From Streptomyces sp. NBC_01549 (GTDB taxonomy: Bacteria; Actinomycetota; Actinomycetes; Streptomycetales; Streptomycetaceae): a stretch of DNA of 64,000 nt. Of this stretch, positions 57,653 to 64,000 are shown piece after piece; within the stretch, counting starts at the first letter, position 1; each line of letters opens with the position of its first letter. The notes under the pieces were generated by a model. It saw nothing but the letters and a program-made list of their open reading frames with translations. It ran no database searches and was not told the origin of the DNA. The position numbers and the translations under genes were made by a program. Where the stretch lies: NCBI RefSeq assembly GCF_026339955.1, contig NZ_JAPEPW010000001.1, forward strand, positions 2,878,501 to 2,942,500, in the 5' to 3' direction.

Positions 57653-59353
57653 ATGGCCGCCGAACTGACCGCGCACGAGCTGACCGCCCAGCACCGGCCC
57701 ACCCTCGACCAGGCGCTGGAAGCGATCCGCACGCGCGCGTACTGGTCCCCGCACCCCGAGCACCCGAAGGCCTACGGGGAGAACGGCAGCCTGAGCATGG
57801 CCGAGGGCAAGGCCGCCTTCGACGCCCTCCTCGGCGGCCGTCTCGACCTCGGCCAGCCCGGCACCGACGACTGGGTGGGCGGCGAGGTCTCCCCGTACGG
57901 CATCGAGCTGGGCGTCACCTACCCGCACGCGGACGTCGACGTGCTGCTGCCCGCCATGCGGGCCGGACAGCGGGCCTGGCGCGACGCGGGCGCGGAGATG
58001 CGCGCGATGGTCTGTCTGGAGATCCTCAAGCGGATCGCCGACCGCACGCACGAGTTCGCGCACGCGGTCATGCACACCAGCGGCCAGGCCTTCATGATGG
58101 CGTTCCAGGCGGGCGGCCCGCACGCCCAGGACCGCGGCCTGGAGGCGGTGGCGTACGCGTACGCGGAGCAGGTCCGCACCCCTGACACGGCGGAGTGGAC
58201 CAAGCCCCAGGGCAAGCGCGACCCGCTCACGATGACCAAGCGGTTCACGCCGGTGCCGCGCGGCATCGCGCTGGTGATCGGCTGCAACACCTTCCCGACG
58301 TGGAACGGCTACCCGGGCCTGTTCGCCTCCCTGGCCACCGGCAACGCCGTGCTCGTCAAGCCCCACCCGCGCACGGTGCTGCCGCTCGCGCTCACCGTCC
58401 AGGTCGCGCGCGAGGTGCTCGCCGAGGCGGGCTTCGACCCGAACCTGGTGGCGCTGGCCGCCGAGCGGGCCGGGGAGGGCATCGCCAAGACCCTGGCCGT
58501 GCGCCCCGAGATCCGGATCATCGACTACACCGGGTCGACGGCGTTCGGCGACTGGCTGGAGACCCACGCCCGCCAGGCGCAGGTCTACACGGAGAAGGCC
58601 GGCGTCAACACGGTGATCGTGGAGTCGACCGACGACTACAAGGGGATGCTGTCCAACCTGGCCTTCTCCTTGTCCCTGTACAGCGGCCAGATGTGCACGA
58701 CCCCGCAGAACCTCCTCATCCCCCGCGACGGCATCCGCACGGAGGAGGGCCCCAAGTCGTACGACGAGGTGGTGGCCGACCTCGCCCGGTCGGTCGACGG
58801 ACTCCTCGGTGACGACGCGCGTGCCAACGGGCTGTTGGGCGCGATCGTGAACCCGGACGTCAAGGCACGCCTGGAGGCCGCGGCGGGGCTCGGCGAGGTC
58901 GCCCTCGCCTCGCGGGAGATCGGCAACCCGGAGTTCCCGGACGCGGTCGTCCGCACCCCGGTGATCGTCAAGCTCGACGGTGCGCGGAAGTACTGGGAGG
59001 GTGCCGACGACGAGGCCGCCTACATGAACGAGTGCTTCGGACCGGTGTCCTTCGCGGTCGCGGTCGACTCGGCGGCGGACGCGGTGGACCTGCTGCGTCG
59101 GACCGTCCGGGAGAAGGGCGCGATGACCGTCGGGGCGTACACCACCGACGAGGTCGTCGAGGAGGCCGTACGGGAGGCCTGTCTGGAGGAGTGCGCCCAG
59201 CTGTCCCTGAACCTGACGGGCGGGGTGTACGTCAACCAGACGGCGGCGTTCTCCGACTTCCACGGGTCGGGCGGCAACCCCGCGGCGAACGCCGCGCTGT
59301 GCGACGGAGGGTTCGTGGCCAACCGGTTCCGGGTGGTGGAAGTCCGGCGTTAG
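57653..59353 (+). CDS. paaN: Phenylacetic acid degradation protein PaaN (aldehyde dehydrogenase family)
   Basis: The 566-residue protein is an aldehyde-dehydrogenase superfamily member of the PaaN type. A distinctive N-terminus (RTRAYWSPHPEHPKAYGENG) is followed by the cofactor-binding segment GIALVIGCNTFPTWNGYPGLFASLATGNAVLVKPHP, then IIDYTGSTAFGDWLE and the catalytic Cys in SLYSGQMCTTPQNLL (about 353). PaaN acts in ring cleavage/oxidation during phenylacetate catabolism in some bacteria, in place of PaaZ. No paaABCDE epoxidase genes are in this window. The ATG at 57653 follows GAGGAG. Confidence 0.92.
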   Translation: MAAELTAHELTAQHRPTLDQALEAIRTRAYWSPHPEHPKAYGENGSLSMAEGKAAFDALLGGRLDLGQPGTDDWVGGEVSPYGIELGVTYPHADVDVLLPAMRAGQRAWRDAGAEMRAMVCLEILKRIADRTHEFAHAVMHTSGQAFMMAFQAGGPHAQDRGLEAVAYAYAEQVRTPDTAEWTKPQGKRDPLTMTKRFTPVPRGIALVIGCNTFPTWNGYPGLFASLATGNAVLVKPHPRTVLPLALTVQVAREVLAEAGFDPNLVALAAERAGEGIAKTLAVRPEIRIIDYTGSTAFGDWLETHARQAQVYTEKAGVNTVIVESTDDYKGMLSNLAFSLSLYSGQMCTTPQNLLIPRDGIRTEEGPKSYDEVVADLARSVDGLLGDDARANGLLGAIVNPDVKARLEAAAGLGEVALASREIGNPEFPDAVVRTPVIVKLDGARKYWEGADDEAAYMNECFGPVSFAVAVDSAADAVDLLRRTVREKGAMTVGAYTTDEVVEEAVREACLEECAQLSLNLTGGVYVNQTAAFSDFHGSGGNPAANAALCDGGFVANRFRVVEVRR

Positions 59354-59377
59354 TTCCCCGGCTAGGCGCTGGTTCCC

Positions 59378-60121
59378 TTACGGGGCGCTCCAGTGGAACA
59401 GGGTCATGGCCACGCTCGTCGCCAGGTTGTAGCTGGAGACCTGGGGGCGCATCGGGAGCGACACCAGGTGGTCGGCACGCGCGCGCAGGTCGGCGGAAAG
59501 GCCACTGCGCTCGGAGCCGAAGGCGAGCACGGCGTCGTCCGGGAGTTTCAGTCCCCGGATGTCCTCGCCGTCCGGGTCGAGGGCGAACACCGGCCCGGAC
59601 GGCAGCTCGGCCACCGTCAGCCGCTCCACTGCGGTCGCGAAGTGCAGGCCCGCCCCGCCCCGCACCACCGTGGGGTGCCAGGGGTCGAGGGTGCCCGTGG
59701 TGACGACGCCGGTCGCGCCGAAGCCGGCCGCGAGGCGGATCACGGCGCCCGCGTTCCCGAGGTTGCGCGGATGGTCGAGGACGACCACGGGGGCGGTGCG
59801 GGGTGTGCGGGCCAGCGCCCGCAGATTGGCCTCGCGGGAGGGACGTACCGCCAACGCGGCCACCGCGGTGGGGTGCGGACGCGGTACCAGGGAGCGGTAC
59901 GTGGCTTCCGGGACCTCCACCAGGAGCGCGTCCAGGCTGTCCCGTACGTCCGGGGCCAGCTCGTCGGTGAGGGCGAGCGCCGCCTGCCGGTCGCCGGTCA
60001 CCGCCACCAGGACCTCGGCCCGGAACCGCACGGCGTGCTTGAGGGCGTGGAAGCCGTCGAGCAGGACGGAGGTGTCGGCGAGGCGGTGCCAGGCGCTCAC
60101 GGCGCTTGCGGGGTCCTTCAT
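59378..60121 (-). CDS. TrmH/SpoU family RNA 2'-O-methyltransferase
   Basis: The 247-residue SPOUT enzyme has the deep-knot motifs: VVLDHPRNLGNAGAVIRLAAGFGATGVVTTG (motif 1, about 113-143), DAVLAFGSERSGLS (motif 2) and LVSLPMRPQVSSYNLATSVAMTLF (motif 3, with the conserved Asn). An N-terminal substrate-recognition region precedes them. It methylates a ribose in tRNA or rRNA with SAM. The target base is unknown. Its start overlaps the stop of the HTTM gene by four bases, so the three minus-strand genes down to 59378 form one operon. Confidence 0.9.
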   Translation of the reverse strand: MKDPASAVSAWHRLADTSVLLDGFHALKHAVRFRAEVLVAVTGDRQAALALTDELAPDVRDSLDALLVEVPEATYRSLVPRPHPTAVAALAVRPSREANLRALARTPRTAPVVVLDHPRNLGNAGAVIRLAAGFGATGVVTTGTLDPWHPTVVRGGAGLHFATAVERLTVAELPSGPVFALDPDGEDIRGLKLPDDAVLAFGSERSGLSADLRARADHLVSLPMRPQVSSYNLATSVAMTLFHWSAP

Positions 60122-61347
60122 GCGGTGAAGCCTACGTGCGGGTCCTCGGCGGGCTCCGGGATGCGCGGCTCCTGAGCACGCTGGCCCGGCAGCTTACGGG
60201 CGCCGGGCGGAAACAGCCGTCCACGCGCGCGTGCCGTCCATCCGCCGAGGCGTCGCAGGAACGACGTGGGCAGGAATACCGCGTCGGCGGCGATCATCGC
60301 GAGCGAGAAGAACGGCAGCCCGAGGACCACGGCGATCACGGCGTGCTCGGTCATCATGGCGGCCAGCAGGACGTTCTTGACCCGCCGGTTGATAAGGGTG
60401 AAGGGGAAGGCGACCTGGACGGCGACCGTCCCGTAGGTCACCAGCATCACCATCGTGCCGTGTGAGGCCAGCAGGTCGGACAGGGCGGGCCAGGGGGAGA
60501 AGTAGTCCAGGTGGAGCGGGTAGTAGACGGCGGTGCCGTCCTGCCAGCGCGAGCCCTGGATCTTGTACCAGCCGGCGGTCGCGTAGATCAGACAGGCCTC
60601 GGCCATGATCACGAGCAGGGCCGCGTTGTGCACGGCGTTGGCGACGACGTCGAGCAGGATCCGAGGCTCCGCCGTGCGCGTCAGGCGCCCGACGGCCCAC
60701 CACAGCATCTGGAGGGCCCACAGTCCCCAGAAGACCACCAGCCAGCCGGGGCTGAGCCACCCCGCGCCCGTCGCCGCGGCCAGCACCATGCCGAGCGTCG
60801 CCCACAGGACGAGACCGGCCCGGTCCTGGACCCCGGCCCTCGGGAGGTCCCCACGCGCGCGTGCCTCCCGAGCGCGCCGCGCCCGCCGGGCATCGAGCGA
60901 CCACACCTGTCCGCAGCGCGTGAACACCAGATAGATCGCCATCAGGTGGATGACGTTGTCGCCGCCGTCCCCCATGAAGATGCTGCGGTTCTGCAGCGAG
61001 AGCACGCCGACCATGAAGAGCACGGACATCGTGCGGGTCCGCCAGCCCACCAGCAGCAGGAGGGCGGAGAGGACGGCGAGGGCGTAGACGGTCTCGAACC
61101 ACACCTGGCTGTCGGACCACATCAGGATCGTGAAGGCGTGATTGTCCGCGATGAGCCGCTGGGCGAGGTCCCACTTCCACGGTCCGTCGGGCCCGTACAT
61201 CTCCTGGCGGTGCGGGAACTCGCGCAGCAGGAACAGCAGCCAGGTGGCGGCGAAGCCGATGCGGATCACGGCCGTCTGGTACGGGCCGAGAGCGGCGTCG
61301 GTGACCCGGGCGATACCGCGCGAGATCGACACGGCGATGCGGTTCAT
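60118..61347 (-). CDS. HTTM (vitamin K carboxylase-like) membrane protein
   Basis: From MNRIAVSISRGIARV (61347) the protein is 409 residues with about eight membrane helices. The HTTM pattern is clear: YQTAVIRIGFAATWLLFLLREFPHRQEMYGPDG, DGGDNVIHLMAIYLVFTRCG, ATAGWYKIQGSRWQDGTAVYYPLHLDYFSPWP and EHAVIAVVLGLPFFSLAMIAADAVFLP. HTTM domains are shared with gamma-glutamyl carboxylase and SdpB. In actinobacteria the reaction is unknown. The gene overlaps the DUF5819 gene in an ATGA junction, and these two families recur as neighbours in Streptomyces. Confidence 0.9.
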   Translation of the reverse strand: MNRIAVSISRGIARVTDAALGPYQTAVIRIGFAATWLLFLLREFPHRQEMYGPDGPWKWDLAQRLIADNHAFTILMWSDSQVWFETVYALAVLSALLLLVGWRTRTMSVLFMVGVLSLQNRSIFMGDGGDNVIHLMAIYLVFTRCGQVWSLDARRARRAREARARGDLPRAGVQDRAGLVLWATLGMVLAAATGAGWLSPGWLVVFWGLWALQMLWWAVGRLTRTAEPRILLDVVANAVHNAALLVIMAEACLIYATAGWYKIQGSRWQDGTAVYYPLHLDYFSPWPALSDLLASHGTMVMLVTYGTVAVQVAFPFTLINRRVKNVLLAAMMTEHAVIAVVLGLPFFSLAMIAADAVFLPTSFLRRLGGWTARARGRLFPPGARKLPGQRAQEPRIPEPAEDPHVGFTA

Positions 61348-62123
61348 CGGGCGCTCGCCTCCGTCCGCGCGTCCGTCACGTCCTCCTCGGGAACGGTCCA
61401 CCAGGGCAGCTCGTGCACGACGGGCGTGTCGGACACCTGTTCCTCGCTCCATTTGGGGGGCGGCACGTTGGTGGTACGGGAACGGACCTGGACGCGTTCG
61501 ACGACGGCGCCCTTGCCGCCGGCCCCCTCTCGCTCCAGACGCACCACGACGACGCGGCGCAGATAGCGCTGGGAGAGATCGCCGCGCAGGCCCGCCGGGC
61601 GGTTCGCGTTGTCGTGCGTGCCGATGTAGAAGTCCCAGGCCCGGCGCAGTTCGTTCTGCTGGGTGTGGCTCGGCAGCAGATTGCCGTCGATCGCCGCGCC
61701 GTCCAGTGCGGACAGGTCGTACCAGCCGGTCTCGGTGATGCCACCGTCCGTGGTGCGGACCTGGGCACGGACCTGGACGTCGATGTTCTGCTGCAGCGGG
61801 TTGGGGGCGAAGAGCTTCCAGTTCTGCTCGAACTCCGGGTAGATCCAGTCGTCGATCGCCCGGCCGTGCTGCTTGGTGACCGTGTTCGATGGTGCGACGT
61901 GCAGGAACACCATGCCGAGGTGCACACAGGCGACGACCGCGACGGCCGCGAGGGCGAGGGCGGCGACGATCTGCGAGCGGAGGGGAAGGCCGGCTATGCC
62001 GGTGGGAGCGGGGACGGGGGTATCGGCGGGGGTGGAACCGGCTGTGACGGGGGCCTCGGGCAGGCTGCTGTCAGGGCCGTCCGGCAGGTGCCGGGCCTTC
62101 GAGCCCTCGTCGTACGCGTCCAT
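61344..62123 (-). CDS. DUF5819 family membrane-anchored protein
   Basis: The 259-residue protein has a Pro/Ala-rich N-terminus and one membrane helix (IVAALALAAVAVVACVHLGMVFLHV, about 52-76). The DUF5819 domain then runs outside the cytoplasm: DDWIYPEFEQNWKLFAPNPLQQNIDVQVRAQVR, TGWYDLSALD and RRAWDFYIGTHDNANRP. It is the first gene of the operon with the HTTM protein, whose lumen/extracellular side it probably meets. Earlier in-frame Met codons (up to 62351) precede a region overlapping an operator and are rejected. Confidence 0.88.
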   Translation of the reverse strand: MDAYDEGSKARHLPDGPDSSLPEAPVTAGSTPADTPVPAPTGIAGLPLRSQIVAALALAAVAVVACVHLGMVFLHVAPSNTVTKQHGRAIDDWIYPEFEQNWKLFAPNPLQQNIDVQVRAQVRTTDGGITETGWYDLSALDGAAIDGNLLPSHTQQNELRRAWDFYIGTHDNANRPAGLRGDLSQRYLRRVVVVRLEREGAGGKGAVVERVQVRSRTTNVPPPKWSEEQVSDTPVVHELPWWTVPEEDVTDARTEASAR

Positions 62124-62295
62124 TCCGCCCCGCTTCCCGATCCCGGTCCGATTCCCGCCGCCGGGCCCCGCGGCGCCGTGGCACCGGCGCGCACCACACC
62201 GCGGCGCGCGCACGGGAACGGTACTCAGGCCGGACCGCCCAGCACAGCCCCGATCGGCCAGTGGGCACAACAGCGACACAACAGCGACCCCGAGG

Positions 62296-62304
62296 TTATC
62301 CACA
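62296..62304 (+). promoter_or_regulatory. DnaA box TTATCCACA
   Basis: Exact match to the strong E. coli R-type DnaA box, in the divergent region between the DUF5819 gene and the acyl-CoA dehydrogenase. Confidence 0.45.
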
Positions 62305-62350
62305 GCGATGGACACCCTACGGCCGCCCGCCCCCATGCGTGATGTGACCA

Positions 62351-62364
62351 ACCGAACGATCGGT
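62351..62364. promoter_or_regulatory. TetR-type operator copy 3 (ACCGAACGATCGGT)
   Basis: Perfect arms ACCGA/TCGGT around ACGA, about 125 bases upstream of the acyl-CoA dehydrogenase GTG. It matches copies at 54759 and 57561. Confidence 0.75.
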
Positions 62365-62409
62365 CTGTCAGGGTGGCGAGGCTTCCACGGTCGAGCCGTT
62401 CCCTTCTTG

Positions 62410-62423
62410 TAGAACCTGTTCTA
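62410..62423. promoter_or_regulatory. KstR-like palindrome TAGAACCTGTTCTA
   Basis: Six-base arms TAGAAC/GTTCTA around CT match the TNNAACNNGTTNNA consensus known for KstR (TetR family, sterol catabolism in actinobacteria). It overlaps the probable promoter of the acyl-CoA dehydrogenase, where TATCTT-like bases follow. Confidence 0.6.
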
Positions 62424-62487
62424 TCTTGACGCTCCGTCAGATCCGGTGTCCGCCGGGTCGGTGGTCGGTGCGTGGGAGGACAGGACC

Positions 62488-63621
62488 GTGGACTTCACCT
62501 TCACCGAGGAGCAGCAGGCGGCGGTCGAGGCGGCGAAGGCGGTGTTCGGCGGGGTCGCGCCGGACGCGGTGCCCAGCCCCGCGGTCACCGCGGGCGCCGT
62601 CGCCGACGACTTCGACCGGGCGCTGTGGGCGAGGCTCGCCGACGCGGACCTGTTGAGCCTGTCGCTCGCCGCGGAGTACGGCGGGGCGGGCCTGGACGCG
62701 ATCGCGCTGTGTCTGGTGCTGCGCGAGGCGGCGAAGGTGCTGGCGCGGGTGCCGCTGCTGGAGAGCAGTGCCGCGGCGGTGGCCGTACAGGCGTACGGCG
62801 GCGAGGAGTTGAAGGCGGAGCTGCTCGGGCGGGCGGGCCGGGGCGAGGTCGTGCTGACCGTCGCGGCGAACGGGCGGACCGGGCACGACCCGGCCGAACT
62901 CGCCGTGACCGCACGGCGGGACGGTGACGCGTGGGTGCTGGACGGGGTGCAGACGGGGGTTCCGTGGGCGGAGAACGCCGACTTCACCGTCGTACCCGCG
63001 CACACGGGCGGCGGCCGGACCGTCCTCGCGCTGGTACCCCGGATCCACGAGGGGGTCGTCCTCGGTGGGCAGATCTCCACGTCCGGGGAACGGCTCGGCG
63101 AGCTGCGTCTGGAGTCCGCGCGGATCGCCGCCCGGGATGTCATCGACGCGGACGGGGCCTGGGAGTGGCTGCGCGAGTTGCTGGCCACCGGGACGTGCGC
63201 GCTGGCGCTCGGCCTCGGTGAGCGGGTGCTCTCGATGACGAGCGCGTACACGGGCAAGCGGGAGCAGTTCGGGTTCCCGGTCGCCACGTTCCAGGCCGTC
63301 GCCGTGCAGGCCGCCGATCGCTATATCGACCTGCGGGCGATGGAGGCGACACTGTGGCAGGCGGCATGGCGGATCAGTACGGGGGCGGGGGGCGCGCTTC
63401 CGGCGTCCGGAGACGTGGCCGTCGCCAAGATCTGGGCGTCGGAAGGGGTACGGCGGGTCGTACAGACCGCGCAGCATCTGCACGGGGGGTTCGGCGCCGA
63501 CGTCGACTATCCGCTGCACCGGTACCACGCCTGGGCCAAGCAGCTTGAACTGTCGCTCGGACCGGCGGCGGCGCACGAGGAGGCACTGGGGGATCTGCTC
63601 GCGGCCCATCCCCTGGGCTGA
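62488..63621 (+). CDS. Acyl-CoA dehydrogenase, 377 aa
   Basis: From GTG 62488 (GGGAGGA upstream) the protein starts VDFTFTEEQQAAVEAAKAVF. It has the helical N-terminal domain with LSLSLAAEYGGAGLDAIALC, a short middle barrel (DPAELAVTARRDGDAWVLDG) and a C-terminal helical domain with YTGKREQFGFPVATFQAVAVQAADRYIDL and HLHGGFGADVDYPLHRYHAWAKQLELSLG. The usual catalytic Glu before the C-terminal GGFG motif is not obvious. This layout resembles the smaller subunit of alpha2beta2 acyl-CoA dehydrogenases of sterol side-chain degradation. It carries both a KstR-like and an ACCGA/TCGGT operator upstream. Confidence 0.88.
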   Translation: MDFTFTEEQQAAVEAAKAVFGGVAPDAVPSPAVTAGAVADDFDRALWARLADADLLSLSLAAEYGGAGLDAIALCLVLREAAKVLARVPLLESSAAAVAVQAYGGEELKAELLGRAGRGEVVLTVAANGRTGHDPAELAVTARRDGDAWVLDGVQTGVPWAENADFTVVPAHTGGGRTVLALVPRIHEGVVLGGQISTSGERLGELRLESARIAARDVIDADGAWEWLRELLATGTCALALGLGERVLSMTSAYTGKREQFGFPVATFQAVAVQAADRYIDLRAMEATLWQAAWRISTGAGGALPASGDVAVAKIWASEGVRRVVQTAQHLHGGFGADVDYPLHRYHAWAKQLELSLGPAAAHEEALGDLLAAHPLG

Positions 63622-63704
63622 ACGACGCCCACGCTCACGACACGTCTTCCTGGGCTGGGTGCGGTGCCCAGGACGTCGAAGCTCCCGCGAACCCGTGCCG
63701 GTGG

Positions 63705-64000
63705 CTACAGCACGAAGCCGGGGGCGCCCTTGTCGTCCACCACCGGGCGGCCGGCGGCGGCCCAGACCTGCATACCGCCGTCGACGTTCACGGCGTCGAC
63801 GCCCTGCTGGACCAGGTACATCGCGACCTGCGCCGAACGGCCCCCGGAGCGGCAGATCACATGGACCCTGCCGTCCTGCGGCGCCGCCTCGGTCAGCTCG
63901 CCGTAGCGTGCGACGAACTCACTGATGGGAATGTGCAGCGCCCCCGCGGCATGGCCCGCCTGCCACTCGTCGTCCTCCCGGACGTCCAGCAGGAAGTCTC
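63705..64000 (-). CDS. Rhodanese-like sulfurtransferase, 5' end outside window
   Basis: The minus-strand frame from 64000 to TAG 63705-63707 encodes the C-terminal 97 residues of a single-domain rhodanese: DFLLDVREDDEWQAGHAAGA, LHIPISEFVARYGEL, the active-site loop ICRSGGRSAQVAMYL (catalytic Cys) and VDGGMQVWAAAGRPVV. It transfers sulfane sulfur through the Cys persulfide. The N-terminal start is cut by the window edge. It converges with the acyl-CoA dehydrogenase gene. Confidence 0.9.
   Translation of the reverse strand, partial: DFLLDVREDDEWQAGHAAGALHIPISEFVARYGELTEAAPQDGRVHVICRSGGRSAQVAMYLVQQGVDAVNVDGGMQVWAAAGRPVVDDKGAPGFVL

Overview
The window is high-GC actinobacterial DNA, almost certainly from a Streptomyces chromosome. 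Codons are strongly G/C-ending, GTG starts are common, and typical Streptomyces families are present: helix-turn-helix/DUF397 pairs, a SpoIIE phosphatase fused to PAS/GAF, the bacterial proteasome activator, and mycothiol-dependent isomerase. From memory, the order metG - aspS - SpoIIE - pirin - acyl-CoA dehydrogenase - M18 peptidase - branched-chain dehydrogenase operon - response regulator - two Ser/Thr kinases - moeA - second branched-chain dehydrogenase operon - paaN matches the region of the S. coelicolor chromosome leading to oriC. Two exact parS palindromes (10874-10887 and 48780-48793) and several DnaA-box-like 9-mers (54.8, 57.5, 62.3 kb) fit an origin-proximal position.

Layout. 0-9 kb: C-terminus of a von Willebrand A protein, metG, small hypothetical genes, an isochorismatase-like protein, an HTH/DUF397 pair divergent from an anti-sigma-type ATPase gene broken at a pentanucleotide repeat, an Rpn-like nuclease and a Tat-exported intradiol dioxygenase. 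9-19.5 kb: aspS, a PAS-GAF-SpoIIE-HATPase phosphatase, an AI-2E permease, pirin, SseB, a long acyl-CoA dehydrogenase and an M18 aminopeptidase. 19.5-24.1 kb: a scarred patch in which small Streptomyces repeats disrupt a DUF6458 gene and enter an NHL-repeat gene, and a deletion joins the C-terminal halves of the NHL gene and an AraC regulator. 24-33.8 kb: MFS/GntR pair, D-Ala-D-Ala carboxypeptidase, first E1alpha/E1beta/E2 operon, orphan LuxR-type response regulator, flavin-binding protein and a phosphotransferase. 33.8-39.9 kb: two divergent Ser/Thr kinases (one frameshifted), bpa and a quinone oxidoreductase.

39.9-48.4 kb is an accessory island. It lies between a truncated native gene end and a truncated native potassium channel. 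It carries a small ATP-binding protein, IS701, ISL3 (with an intact 8-bp target duplication) and IS1380 elements, a complete second potassium channel with an RCK domain, a secreted protein and a lipoprotein. Parts of it are visibly lower in GC.

48.8-64 kb returns to core DNA: moeA/mobA-like molybdopterin genes, the second branched-chain 2-oxoacid dehydrogenase operon with its divergent Lrp regulator, a TetR/3-hydroxyacyl-CoA dehydrogenase operon divergent from paaN, an SPOUT methyltransferase - HTTM - DUF5819 operon, an acyl-CoA dehydrogenase and a rhodanese (cut by the window end). Three 14-bp palindromes with arms ACCGA/TCGGT sit in the promoters of the branched-chain operon, the paaN divergon and the last acyl-CoA dehydrogenase. 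They suggest that the encoded TetR protein ties branched-chain, aromatic and acyl-CoA catabolism together.
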